A program made the position numbers and the translations under genes. Below are positions 16,350-24,507 of a stretch of 64,000 bases of DNA, piece after piece. The DNA comes from Nocardioides insulae DSM 17944. Lineage in GTDB: Bacteria; Actinomycetota; Actinomycetes; Propionibacteriales; Nocardioidaceae. The stretch lies in contig NZ_AUGU01000014.1 in assembly GCF_000422825.1 (NCBI RefSeq), forward strand, positions 186,001 to 250,000, given 5' to 3'. The stretch's first letter is position 1. Every line of letters starts with the position of its first letter. The notes under the pieces were generated by a model. That model worked only from the letters and a program-made list of their open reading frames with translations. It did not search any database and was not told the origin of the DNA.

Positions 16350-18094
16350 TGCTCCTCCGACTGCTGCGCGAATATCTCTCCCCCTACCGTCGCTGGCTCG
16401 GGATCGTGGTGGTGCTCCAGTTCCTCAGCACCTGCGCGATGCTCTACCTCCCCAGCCTCAACGCTGCGATCATCGACGACGGGATCGCCCAGGGCGACAC
16501 CGGCTACATCCTGCGCGCGGGCGGCATCATGCTCGCCGTCACGCTGGCTCAGGCGCTCTGCTCGGTCGGCGCGGTCTGGTTCGCGGCGCGCAGCGCGATG
16601 GCCTTCGGCCGTGACGTCCGTGCGGCCGTGTTCGCACGGGTGTCGAGCTTCAGCGGCCGGGAGGTGGCCCAGTTCGGGGCGCCCTCGCTGATCACCCGCA
16701 GCACCAACGACGTGCAGCAGGTGCAGATGCTGACCCTGATGAGCTGCACGATGGCGGTGACCGTGCCGATCATGATGGTCGGCTCGATCCTGATGGCCAT
16801 GCGCCAGGAGATCGCGTTGTCGTGGATCATCGCGGTCCTTTTGCCCGTCCTGCTGGTGGTCGTGGCGTTCATCGTGAGCCGGATGGTGCCCAACTTCCGG
16901 CAGATGCAGACCCGGATCGACGAGGTCAACCGGGTACTGCGCGAGCAGATCACCGGTATCCGGGTCGTGCGCGCGTTCGTGCGCGAGCGGCAGGAGACCG
17001 AGCGGTTCCGGACGGCCAACGACAGCCTCACCGACGTGTCGGTCCGGGCGGGCCGGTGGATGGCGACGATGTTCCCGGTGATGCTGCTGGTGGTCAACGT
17101 CGCCTCGGTGATGGTGATCTGGTTCGGTGGCCACCGGGTCGACGAGGGCCTGATGCAGGTCGGCCCGCTCACGGCGTTCCTGGCCTATCTGATGCAGATC
17201 ATGATGAGCGTCATGATGGGCACCTTCATGCTCATGATGATTCCCCGGGCGGCGGTCTGCGCCGACCGGATCACCGAGGTGCTGGAGACCGAGAGCACCG
17301 TCGTACCGGCCGTCGACGGGGTCACGGAGACCGCGACCCGCGGCCACCTCGACCTGGAGGGGGTCGGCTTCACCTACCCCGGTGCCGAGGCCCCGGTGCT
17401 GCAGGACATCACCTTCTCGGCCCGGCCCGGGCAGACCGTCGCCCTGATCGGCTCGACCGGAGCCGGCAAGACGACCCTGCTGAGCCTGGTGCCACGCCTC
17501 TTCGACGCCACCGCCGGCAGCGTCCGCGTCGACGGATTCGACGTGCGCGACCTCGACGAGGAGACGCTGCACGCCCGGCTCGGACTCGTGCCGCAGAAGG
17601 CCTTCCTGTTCTCGGGCACCATCCGCTCCAACCTGCTGCACGGCCGACCCGGGGCCACCGACGACGAACTGTGGCACGCCCTGGAGATCGCCCAGGCCCG
17701 TGACTTCGTCGAGCGGATGGCACCCGAGGGCGGCACCGGCCTCGACGCTCCGATCGCCCAGGGTGGGGCGGGGGTCTCGGGCGGGCAGCGGCAGCGCCTG
17801 GCGATCGCCCGCGCCGTCGTACGCCGGCCCGCGATCTACCTCTTCGACGACTCCTTCAGTGCCCTGGACACCGCCACCGACGCCCGCCTGCGGGCCGCGC
17901 TGGCCCCGGAGACCCGGGAGGCGACGGTGATGATCGTCGCCCAGCGGGTCGCGACGATCCGCGACGCCGACCTGATCCTGGTGCTCGACGACGGCCGGGT
18001 GGTCGGCCGGGGCACCCATGAGGAGCTGGTCGCGAACAACCCGACCTATCAGGAGATCGTCGAGTCCCAGCTGAGCGCGGAGGAGGCCGCGTGA
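16349..18094 (+). CDS. ABC exporter half-transporter, subunit with degenerate ATPase site
   Basis: 581 residues: a six-helix ABC transmembrane domain (about 1-320) fused to a nucleotide-binding domain. Walker A is GSTGAGKT with K374. The signature is VSGGQ at 476-480. Walker B ends D500-D501, so the usual catalytic Glu is Asp. The partner gene overlaps by four bases and has the reverse combination: a Glu but a poor signature. This pattern is known from heterodimeric multidrug exporters such as TM287/288 and BmrCD. Here this protein is the TM287-like half. Function: ATP-driven export of drugs, lipids or peptides. Confidence 0.92.
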   Translation: MLLRLLREYLSPYRRWLGIVVVLQFLSTCAMLYLPSLNAAIIDDGIAQGDTGYILRAGGIMLAVTLAQALCSVGAVWFAARSAMAFGRDVRAAVFARVSSFSGREVAQFGAPSLITRSTNDVQQVQMLTLMSCTMAVTVPIMMVGSILMAMRQEIALSWIIAVLLPVLLVVVAFIVSRMVPNFRQMQTRIDEVNRVLREQITGIRVVRAFVRERQETERFRTANDSLTDVSVRAGRWMATMFPVMLLVVNVASVMVIWFGGHRVDEGLMQVGPLTAFLAYLMQIMMSVMMGTFMLMMIPRAAVCADRITEVLETESTVVPAVDGVTETATRGHLDLEGVGFTYPGAEAPVLQDITFSARPGQTVALIGSTGAGKTTLLSLVPRLFDATAGSVRVDGFDVRDLDEETLHARLGLVPQKAFLFSGTIRSNLLHGRPGATDDELWHALEIAQARDFVERMAPEGGTGLDAPIAQGGAGVSGGQRQRLAIARAVVRRPAIYLFDDSFSALDTATDARLRAALAPETREATVMIVAQRVATIRDADLILVLDDGRVVGRGTHEELVANNPTYQEIVESQLSAEEAA

Positions 18095-20130
18095 GCGCCA
18101 CGGACCAGCAGAGGAAGAAGGGCGACCTGCAGGCCACCGAGCGCGTGCAGAGCGGCGGCCCCGGCATGGGACCGCCCGGGATCGTCGGGCAGAAGGCGAT
18201 GCGATTCGGTCCCTCCGCCAAGCGGCTGATCCGCCGGATGGCCCCCGAGCGGGTGCGCGCGATCTCCGTGATCGTGCTGGCGGTGCTGAGCGTCGCGCTC
18301 AACGCGCTCGGCCCCAAGCTGCTCGGCTCGGCGACCGACCTGGTCTTCGCCGGTGCGTTCGGCCGGCAGCTGCCCGACGGCATCACGGCCGACCAGGCGA
18401 TCAGCGGGTTGCGCGCGTCCGGCCAGGACGAGCTCGCGGACGTCCTCACCACCCTCGACCACGTGGTGCCCGGGCAGGGCGTGGACTTCGGTGCGGTCGG
18501 GCGGGTACTCCTCGCCGTCCTGACCGTCTACGCCTTCGCCGCGGTCTTCGGCTGGCTGCAGGGCTACCTGCTCAACGACGTCGTCCAGGGCACCGTGCGG
18601 CGGATGCGTGCCGACGTCGAGCAGAAGGTCCACGAACTGCCGCTGGAGTACTTCGACCGGCAGCCGCGGGGGGAGCTGTTGAGCCGCGTCACCAACGACA
18701 TCGACAACATCTCCCAGACGTTGCAGCAGACGATGAGCCAGCTGCTGACCTCGATCCTCACCGTCTTCGCGGTGCTCGGCATGATGATCTGGATCAGTCC
18801 GCTGCTCGCCCTGATCGCCGTGGTGTCGGTGCCGGTCGCGATGGTGCTCGCCGGCCAGATCATGAAGCGCTCCCAGCGACAGTTCATCGCCCAGTGGCGT
18901 CGTACCGGCAAGCTCAACGCCCACATCGAGGAGACCTTCTCCGGGCACGCCCTCGTCACCGTCTTCGGGCGGCAGCGTGAGGTGCAGGAGGCCTTCGACG
19001 AGCAGAACGACGGGCTGTACCAGGCGTCGTTCAAGGCCCAGTTCATCTCCGGGCTGATCATGCCGGTGATGATGCTGGTCGGAAACCTCAACTACGTCGT
19101 CATCGCGGTCGTGGGCGGTCTCCGGGTGCTGAGCGGTTCGCTGTCGGTCGGCGACGTGCAGGCCTTCATCCAGTACTCACGCCAGTTCACCCAGCCGCTG
19201 ACCACGGTCGCCTCGATGATGAATCTGCTGCAGTCCGGTGTCGCCTCGGCCGAGCGGGTCTTCGAACTCCTCGACGCCGAGGAGCAGCGTCCCGACGTCG
19301 ACTCCTCGCTCGTCGGGTCCTCGGGGACCACCGGGAGGGTGCGGTTCGAGGGCGTGAGCTTCCGGTACGACGAGGACGTGCCCCTGATCGAGCGGCTCTC
19401 GCTGGTGGCCGAACCGGGCCAGACGGTGGCCATCGTCGGCCCGACCGGGGCCGGTAAGACCACGCTGGTCAACCTGGTGATGCGGTTCTACGAGCTCGAC
19501 GACGGCCGGATCACCCTCGACGGGGTGGACATCGCGACCATGCCGCGGGCGGCCCTTCGCAGCCGGATCGGAATGGTCCTCCAGGACACCTGGCTCTTCG
19601 AGGGCAGCATCCGCGACAACATCGCCTACGGACGTCCGGACGCCACCGAGGACGAGATCCTCCGGGCCGCGCGGGCCACCTTCGTCGACCGGTTCGTGCA
19701 CTCCCTGCCCGAGGGGTACGACACCGTCATCGACGGGGAGGGAGGTGCGCTGTCCGCGGGGGAGCGGCAGCTGCTGACCATCGCCCGCGCCTTCCTGGCC
19801 GCTCCCGACCTGCTCATCCTCGATGAGGCGACCAGTTCGGTCGACACCCGCACCGAAGTGCTGGTGCAGCAGGCCATGGCCGCGCTGCGCAGCGACCGCA
19901 CCTCCTTCGTGATCGCCCACCGGCTCTCCACCATCCGTGACGCCGACCTGATCGTGGTGATGGAGAGCGGCCGGATCGTCGAGCAGGGCACCCACGAGGA
20001 ACTCCTGGCCGCGCACGGCGCCTATCACCGGCTCTACGAGGCGCAGTTCGCCGCACCGGAGGTGGACCCGGACGTCGACCCGCGGTCCGAGCCCGCCGGC
20101 GCCGCCGGCCCCGGGCCGAGCGCGGGCTGA
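18091..20130 (+). CDS. ABC exporter half-transporter, subunit with consensus catalytic Glu
   Basis: 679 residues starting in a GTGA overlap. The N-terminal ~60 residues are hydrophilic. The membrane domain contains LLSRVTNDIDNISQTLQQTM, and a ~50-residue insertion lies between helices 1 and 2. Walker A is GPTGAGKT with K456. Walker B plus catalytic Glu is LLILD578-E579. The signature is LSAGE (554-558) instead of LSGGQ. The consensus ATP site therefore forms from this Walker A/B and the partner's VSGGQ. The C-terminal 20 residues are a Pro/Gly/Ala tail. Partner and coupling point to one heterodimeric exporter in the inner membrane. Confidence 0.93.
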   Translation: MSATDQQRKKGDLQATERVQSGGPGMGPPGIVGQKAMRFGPSAKRLIRRMAPERVRAISVIVLAVLSVALNALGPKLLGSATDLVFAGAFGRQLPDGITADQAISGLRASGQDELADVLTTLDHVVPGQGVDFGAVGRVLLAVLTVYAFAAVFGWLQGYLLNDVVQGTVRRMRADVEQKVHELPLEYFDRQPRGELLSRVTNDIDNISQTLQQTMSQLLTSILTVFAVLGMMIWISPLLALIAVVSVPVAMVLAGQIMKRSQRQFIAQWRRTGKLNAHIEETFSGHALVTVFGRQREVQEAFDEQNDGLYQASFKAQFISGLIMPVMMLVGNLNYVVIAVVGGLRVLSGSLSVGDVQAFIQYSRQFTQPLTTVASMMNLLQSGVASAERVFELLDAEEQRPDVDSSLVGSSGTTGRVRFEGVSFRYDEDVPLIERLSLVAEPGQTVAIVGPTGAGKTTLVNLVMRFYELDDGRITLDGVDIATMPRAALRSRIGMVLQDTWLFEGSIRDNIAYGRPDATEDEILRAARATFVDRFVHSLPEGYDTVIDGEGGALSAGERQLLTIARAFLAAPDLLILDEATSSVDTRTEVLVQQAMAALRSDRTSFVIAHRLSTIRDADLIVVMESGRIVEQGTHEELLAAHGAYHRLYEAQFAAPEVDPDVDPRSEPAGAAGPGPSAG

Positions 20131-20195
20131 CCGGGAGGACCGCCTGGAAACCCCGTTGTGAGGGTACGGCGGGCGGCGTACGGTCGTCGTACACG

Positions 20196-20211
20196 AGAAA
20201 GGAGGTGATCC
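20196..20211 (+). promoter_or_regulatory. 16-nt perfect anti-16S Shine-Dalgarno sequence
   Basis: AGAAAGGAGGTGATCC is complementary over its full length to the conserved 3' tail of bacterial 16S rRNA. Ordinary sites in this window match 4-6 bases. GGAGG lies 11 bases before the ATG at 20217, slightly further than usual. An internal anti-Shine-Dalgarno (20274-20281) can mask it. Confidence 0.7.
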
Positions 20212-20216
20212 GGAGA

Positions 20217-20255
20217 ATGATTTCTCATCGGACGCGTGAGGTGGCTGCTCGCTAG
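20217..20255 (+). CDS. 12-codon leader-type ORF
   Basis: The ORF encodes MISHRTREVAAR. It starts directly behind the extended Shine-Dalgarno and stops just before the first hairpin. The layout (strong ribosome loading, tiny peptide, alternative hairpins) resembles translation-attenuation leaders of antibiotic-response genes. No downstream gene is close enough to be clearly the target: the MFS gene starts 400 bases further on, behind its own operators. Confidence 0.4.
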   Translation: MISHRTREVAAR

Positions 20256-20325
20256 CAGCTGTCCTGTGACAGGGGATCACCCCTGACTCGCAGACGTCGG
20301 CTACCGGCAATCCCCGGCAGCCACC

Positions 20326-20386
20326 CGACCCGCAGACGCACCGGGCTCGTCCCCCGGCCGGCTCCCCGGAGCCCGTCTGCGGGTCG
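20326..20386 (+). terminator. Long stem-loop, 13-bp stem
   Basis: CGACCCGCAGACG (20326-20338) pairs perfectly with CGTCTGCGGGTCG (20374-20386). Inside, GGGCTC and GAGCCC pair as well. It probably ends the short transcript starting near 20191, or the upstream ABC operon. Confidence 0.55.
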
Positions 20387-20406
20387 TTCCATTTCCTGGT
20401 GCGGTG

Positions 20407-20436
20407 CAACTTTCCCCGGTGCACCGGGGAAAGTTG
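20407..20436. repeat. 30-bp perfect palindrome, copy 1 of a dispersed element
   Basis: The 30 bases read identically on both strands. The 22-bp core (TTTCCCCGGTG and its mirror) recurs exactly at 42007-42028, 21.6 kb away, in another intergenic region. The two sites have no shared neighbours. A dispersed palindromic repeat, a protein-binding site or a terminator are all possible. Confidence 0.7.
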
Positions 20437-20518
20437 CCCCCCGGAGCCGCAATAGCAGGAGTGCGCGCCGACGCCTCGCGAGTGTGACCCGGGTGACGCA
20501 CCTGAGCGGACCCTGAAA

Positions 20519-20533
20519 GTTGTCTGAGTCAAC
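20519..20533. promoter_or_regulatory. Upstream operator of the MFS pump (imperfect)
   Basis: GTTGTCT-G-AGTCAAC is a 15-bp inverted repeat with one mismatch in each arm pair. It resembles the perfect site 29 bases downstream (centre to centre). Together they flank a possible -10 (CATTAT, 20541-20546). Confidence 0.6.
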
Positions 20534-20547
20534 GAAGAGCCATTATC

Positions 20548-20562
20548 GTTGACCGGGTCAAC
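20548..20562. promoter_or_regulatory. Main operator of the MFS pump (perfect)
   Basis: GTTGACC-G-GGTCAAC is a perfect 15-bp palindrome placed just after the CATTAT hexamer. A bound dimer there would block transcription. The MarR gene at the end of the same operon is the likely ligand-sensing repressor. Confidence 0.72.
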
Positions 20563-20657
20563 CACCGCGTGGTGGTGCCGGCCGACGCGTTCAGCAGCCA
20601 GCGCGTCCGGCGACTCCCGCTCCAGGCAGCTCTCGCCCCACCGCACAAGAAGGTTCC

Positions 20658-22364
20658 GTGTCCCAGAACGCCAGCGCCGTCCCCGTCGAGGGTCAGATGA
20701 CCCACCGGCAGATCCTCGAGGCCCTCTCCGGTCTCCTCATCGCGATGTTCGTCGGCATGCTCTCCGGCACGGTCGTCACCAACGCCCTTCCGCGCATCGT
20801 CGGTGACCTGCACGGCAGCCAGACCGGGTACACCTGGGTCGTGGTCGCGACCATGCTGGCGATGACCGCGACCACGCCGATCTGGGGCAAGCTCGCCGAC
20901 CTGTTCAGCAAGAAGCTGCTGGTGCAGATCGCGCTGGCCGTCTTCGTGGTCGGCTCGGCCCTGGCCGGCATCTCCCAATCCATGGAGATGCTCATCTCCG
21001 CCCGCGTGATCACCGGGATCGGGGTGGGCGGCACCATGTCGCTCATCCAGATCATCATCGGCTCGATGGTCCCCCCGCGCGAGCGCGGCCGCTACTCCGG
21101 CTACATCGGAGCCGTCTTCGCGCTCGCCACGGTGAGCGGCCCCCTGATCGGCGGTGTGATCGTCGACAGTTCGCTGGGCTGGCGCGGCTGCTTCTACGTC
21201 GGGCTGCCGTTCGCGATGGTCGCCTTCATCGTCCTCCAGCGCACCCTCAAGCTCCCCGTCTACAAGCGCGAGGTGAAGATCGACTACCTCGGCTCCTTCC
21301 TCCTGGTCGGCGGAGTGAGCCTCCTGCTGGTCTGGGTGTCGCTGGCCGGCGCGGAGTTCGCCTGGTGGTCGACCACGACCGCCGTGATGGTCATCGGGGG
21401 TCTGCTCATCCTGGCCGCCGCGGTCTTCGTCGAGGCGAAGGTGGCGACCGAGCCCGTCGTACCGATGTGGCTCTTCAAGGACCGCACCGTCAGCCTCGCC
21501 ACCCTGGCCACGATCTTCGTCGGCATCGCGATGTTCGGTGCCACCGTCTACCTCAGCGAGTTCTTCCAGATGTCGCACGGCATGTCGCCGACCGAGGCCG
21601 GCCTGATGTCGCTGTGGATGGTGCTCGCCATGATGGGGCTGGGAATCCTGAGCGGCAAGGTGATCAGTGACACCGGCCGGTGGAAGATGTGGCTGGTCGG
21701 GGGGCTCGCCGCGGTCGTCGTGGGCGTGGCCCTGCTCGCCACCATCGACCACACCACCAACCTGGTGCAGGTCGGCTGCTACATGGCGATCCTCGGTGCC
21801 GGCGTCGGAGCGACCCAGCAGAACCTCATCCTGGCGGTCCAGAACAACGTCGACCAGGCCAACATCGGCGCGGCCACCTCGGTCATCTCCTTCTTCCGGA
21901 CGATGGGCGGCACCATCGGTGTCTCCGCCCTCGGTGCGCTGCTCTCCAGCCAGGTCGCGCAGAACGTCGAGAACGGCGCCGCCGACCTCGTCGCCTCCGG
22001 CCAGGTCACCCCCGACCAGCTCGCCGGACTCGGCGACGGCGGCGTCCCGCACCTGGACGGACTGCCCCAGCCGGTGGCCCAGCTGTTCGCGGCCGCCTTC
22101 GGTGACGCCACCGGGCACATCTTCCTGCTCTCCCTGCCCTTCGCCGTGCTGGCGCTGATCTGCGTCACACTGATGAAGGAGACCAGGCTGCGGACCACGC
22201 TCGACGACGCGGAGTTCGAGCGGGTCAACCCGGACGCAGCCCACCGCGCCGCCCACGCCAGGGGCGAGTCGCTCGCCGTCTCCGAGCCTGAGCCCGCCGC
22301 GGCCGGGGTCGCGCCGGCCCGCTGCCAGGGCGAGACGGGGACCCCCGCCGGGACGGCGCGGTGA
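20658..22364 (+). CDS. MFS drug efflux transporter, DHA2 (EmrB/QacA) family
   Basis: 568 residues with fourteen predicted helices. Signatures: LDGTIV-like motif replaced by SGTVVTNALPRIVGDLHGSQ, loop motif A WGKLADLFSKK, and motif C-like GPLIGGVIVDSSLGWRGCFY. A cytoplasmic, disordered Ala/Glu/Pro tail follows helix 14. DHA2 proteins export drugs and other amphiphiles using the proton gradient. GTG at 20658 follows AAGAAGG. The MarR gene overlaps by four bases at the 3' end, and two operator palindromes lie upstream, so it is an inducible efflux pump. Confidence 0.93.
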   Translation: MSQNASAVPVEGQMTHRQILEALSGLLIAMFVGMLSGTVVTNALPRIVGDLHGSQTGYTWVVVATMLAMTATTPIWGKLADLFSKKLLVQIALAVFVVGSALAGISQSMEMLISARVITGIGVGGTMSLIQIIIGSMVPPRERGRYSGYIGAVFALATVSGPLIGGVIVDSSLGWRGCFYVGLPFAMVAFIVLQRTLKLPVYKREVKIDYLGSFLLVGGVSLLLVWVSLAGAEFAWWSTTTAVMVIGGLLILAAAVFVEAKVATEPVVPMWLFKDRTVSLATLATIFVGIAMFGATVYLSEFFQMSHGMSPTEAGLMSLWMVLAMMGLGILSGKVISDTGRWKMWLVGGLAAVVVGVALLATIDHTTNLVQVGCYMAILGAGVGATQQNLILAVQNNVDQANIGAATSVISFFRTMGGTIGVSALGALLSSQVAQNVENGAADLVASGQVTPDQLAGLGDGGVPHLDGLPQPVAQLFAAAFGDATGHIFLLSLPFAVLALICVTLMKETRLRTTLDDAEFERVNPDAAHRAAHARGESLAVSEPEPAAAGVAPARCQGETGTPAGTAR

Positions 22365-22798
22365 AGTCGCGCCCCGATTCACTTCGGCAGCTGGAGAACG
22401 AGTTCAACATCCTCTGGCGCCGCGTCAAGCGGGTCAGCGCGGAGCGCGCCCGAATGGTCCATCCGGAACTGAGCGGTCCGACTTATTCGATGCTCAACTG
22501 GCTGGTGACCGAGGGGGCAGCCCGCGCCTCACGGCTGGTGGAGATCTTCGAGATCGACAAGGCAGCGGTGAGCCGCCACCTGCACCACCTGGAGGCGCTC
22601 GGCCTGGTGGACCGCACCCCCGACCCGGACGACGGTCGCGCCACCCTGATCGTGCCGACCGAGGAAGCGATCCGGCGCATCGTGGAAGTGCACGAGGCTC
22701 GGCGTCAGGTGCTCGAGGAACGGCTGATGGACTGGAGCCCGGAGGACCTGGCGCGCTTCGCCGACGACCTGGCGCGCTATAACAAGACCCTCGATTGA
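22361..22798 (+). CDS. MarR-family repressor of the MFS pump
   Basis: 145 residues. The winged-helix core is YSMLNWLVTEGAARASRLVE, then EIDKAAVSRHLHHLEALGLV, with the wing at DRTPDPDDGRATLIVPTEEA. The gene begins in a GTGA overlap with the pump gene. Two GTTGnCC-type palindromes lie in the shared promoter, so the protein probably represses its own operon until a pump substrate binds. Confidence 0.92.
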   Translation: MKSRPDSLRQLENEFNILWRRVKRVSAERARMVHPELSGPTYSMLNWLVTEGAARASRLVEIFEIDKAAVSRHLHHLEALGLVDRTPDPDDGRATLIVPTEEAIRRIVEVHEARRQVLEERLMDWSPEDLARFADDLARYNKTLD

Positions 22799-22864
22799 TC
22801 CAGCCGGGATCGAGTGGGTGCCGCCACGTCCGCGCCGGTTGGACGAGCGTTTCTGGAACCACCC

Positions 22865-22870
22865 TAGAAT
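22865..22870 (+). promoter_or_regulatory. -10 element giving a leaderless ideR transcript
   Basis: TAGAAT ends six bases before the GTG of ideR. Transcription would therefore start at the GTG itself, and no Shine-Dalgarno is present. No convincing -35 is visible. Confidence 0.6.
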
Positions 22871-22876
22871 AGGCCC

Positions 22877-23563
22877 GTGAGCGACCTCATCGACACCACC
22901 GAGATGTACCTGCGGACCATTTACGAACTGGTCGAGGAGGGGATCGTCCCGCTGCGTGCGCGGATCGCCGAGCGGCTGCACCAGAGCGGCCCGACCGTCT
23001 CCCAGACCGTGGCCCGGATGGAGCGCGACGGTCTGCTGACCGTCGAGGGCGACCGCCACCTCGAACTCACCGACGAGGGCATGCGGCTCGCCACCCAGGT
23101 CATGCGCAAGCACCGTCTCGCCGAGCGCCTCCTGACCGACGTGATCGGCCTGGACTGGGAGCTGGTCCACGAGGAGGCGTGCCGCTGGGAGCACGTCATG
23201 TCCGAGACCGTCGAGCGACGTCTCATCAAGCTGCTGGACCACCCGACCGAGTCGCCCTACGGCAACCCCATCCCGGGTCTCGACGAGCTCGGCGAGGATG
23301 CCGTCGGGGAGTCCTTCATGACCGGTGTGGTGCCGCTCTCCACGGTCGCCTCCGGTGAAAAGAGCACGGTGCTCATCCGCCGGATCTCGGAGGAGATGCA
23401 GAAGGACGAGCAGTTGATGAGCGCCCTGCGCCGGGTCGGAGCGACCCCCGACAAGACGGTCACGGTCCTGACCACCGAGGAGGGCATCCTGGTCGCCTCC
23501 GGCGGCGAGTCGGCCGAGCTCATCCACGACGCCGCCGAGCACATCTTCGTCCGCCGGCTCTGA
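22877..23563 (+). CDS. ideR: Iron-dependent repressor, DtxR/IdeR family
   Basis: 228 residues, the normal IdeR length. The N-terminal helix-turn-helix (RARIAERLHQSGPTVSQTVA) is followed by the dimer/metal domain and a C-terminal SH3-like domain. Metal ligands match the DtxR pattern: Met10, the HRLAERLL helix, and Cys-x-x-Glu-His in HEEACRWEHVMS. With Fe2+ bound, such proteins repress iron uptake genes. The GTG start is leaderless. It is monocistronic and convergent with the sirtuin gene. Confidence 0.94.
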   Translation: MSDLIDTTEMYLRTIYELVEEGIVPLRARIAERLHQSGPTVSQTVARMERDGLLTVEGDRHLELTDEGMRLATQVMRKHRLAERLLTDVIGLDWELVHEEACRWEHVMSETVERRLIKLLDHPTESPYGNPIPGLDELGEDAVGESFMTGVVPLSTVASGEKSTVLIRRISEEMQKDEQLMSALRRVGATPDKTVTVLTTEEGILVASGGESAELIHDAAEHIFVRRL

Positions 23564-23639
23564 CCTGAATGCCGCGAGCGGGTCGCCGCGCTGGTGCGTT
23601 CAAAGGACAGGGTGCACCGGCGGCGCCACGCTGCCGCGG

Positions 23640-23668
23640 GCCCTGATTCCCCTAGGCAGGGTCAGGGC
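23640..23668. terminator. Stem-loop between ideR and the sirtuin gene
   Basis: GCCCTGA pairs with TCAGGGC around a 15-nt loop. It overlaps the stop codon of the sirtuin gene and follows ideR by about 75 bases. It fits a bidirectional terminator between convergent genes. Confidence 0.45.
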
Positions 23669-24507
23669 GTGGAGCGCAGCGCGGCCAGGTCGGTCAGGAA
23701 CTCGCTGGTGCCCATGTCCAGCTTGTACGACGCCAGCCCGTCCCCACGGGTCGTGCCGCGGTTGACCACGACCACCGGGGTGCCGGCCCGGGCGGCGCGG
23801 CGGGCGAAGCGCAGCCCGCTCATCACGGTCAGGCTCGACCCCGCGACCAGGAGCGCGCCACCGTGGTGCGCGAGCGCGTCGACGGCGGCGTAGCACCGAT
23901 CGACCCGATCGCGCGGCACGTTCTCACCGAAGAAGACCACGTCCGGCTTGAGCGCGCCGCCGCACACCGGGCAGTCCGGGACGAGGAAGCCGTCGGTCTC
24001 CTCCAGTTCCACATCCCCGTCCGGGTTGACGCTGACGTCCGCGTGCCGCTCGATCCACCCCGGGTTGAGTGCGGTGAGCAGCGCGTGCATCCAGGCGCGC
24101 GGGGTCACCGTGCGGCAGCCCAGGCAGACCACGTCAGAGACCCGTCCGTGCAGGGCGACCACGCGTCGACTGCCGGCCCGCTCGTGGAGGCCGTCGACGT
24201 TCTGGGTGATCAGGAGTTCAGGGTCGATCGTGGCGAGGGCGAGGTGGCCGGCGTTGGGCTCGGCGCGGTGCATCAGGCCCCAGCCCAGGTGGCTGCGTGC
24301 CCAGTAGCGCCGTCGCGGCACCGGGCCGGAGACGAACTCCTGATAGGTCATCGGGGTGCGCTGGGGGCTGTCCGGTCCGCGGTAGTCGGGGATGCCGGAG
24401 TCGGTGGAGAGGCCGGCGCCGGTGAGTACGACGAGCGGCCGGTCGCGCAGGAGCGCCAACGCATCGTCGTAGGGCGAGGAGGTCGCGAGCGGCGCCTCGG
24501 CGCTCAT
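23662..24507 (-). CDS. NAD-dependent protein deacylase, Sir2 family
   Basis: 281 residues with the complete sirtuin set: GAGLSTDSGIPDYRG (30-44), QNVDGLHERAG (102-112), catalytic H120, zinc cysteines CLGC (128-131) and CPVC, GENVP, and the NAD-binding VAGSSLTVMSG. Uses NAD+ to remove acyl groups from lysines. The substrate class is not evident. The ATG overlaps the DUF2277 stop by four bases, so the two are co-translated. Confidence 0.95.
   Translation of the reverse strand: MSAEAPLATSSPYDDALALLRDRPLVVLTGAGLSTDSGIPDYRGPDSPQRTPMTYQEFVSGPVPRRRYWARSHLGWGLMHRAEPNAGHLALATIDPELLITQNVDGLHERAGSRRVVALHGRVSDVVCLGCRTVTPRAWMHALLTALNPGWIERHADVSVNPDGDVELEETDGFLVPDCPVCGGALKPDVVFFGENVPRDRVDRCYAAVDALAHHGGALLVAGSSLTVMSGLRFARRAARAGTPVVVVNRGTTRGDGLASYKLDMGTSEFLTDLAALRSTP

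Larger units (their letters stand above)
20191..20390 (+). ncRNA. Putative short structured transcript with an extended Shine-Dalgarno and serial hairpins
   Basis: TTGTGA (20156-20161) and TACGGT (20179-20184), 17 bases apart, could start an RNA near 20191. It begins with a 16-nt perfect complement of the 16S rRNA 3' end (20196-20211) and a 12-codon ORF. Stem-loops follow: CTGTC/GACAG (20259-20272), CAGGGG/CCCCTG (20270-20285), GGCTxCCGG/CCGGxAGCC (20299-20322), and a 13-bp perfect stem at 20326-20338 with 20374-20386. GGATCACC at 20274-20281 can pair with GGTGATCC of the Shine-Dalgarno. The element lies between two efflux systems. Calling it an independent RNA is inference. Confidence 0.45.

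Noticed and set aside
15776..18019. 747-codon minus-strand frame opposite pdxH and the first ABC gene
   Set aside because: The translation is His/Asp/Gln/Arg rich, the signature of an antisense frame, and it lies over two clear genes.
20529..22382. 617-codon minus-strand frame opposite the MFS gene
   Set aside because: It is antisense, His/Asp/Glu rich, and covers the MFS promoter and both operators.
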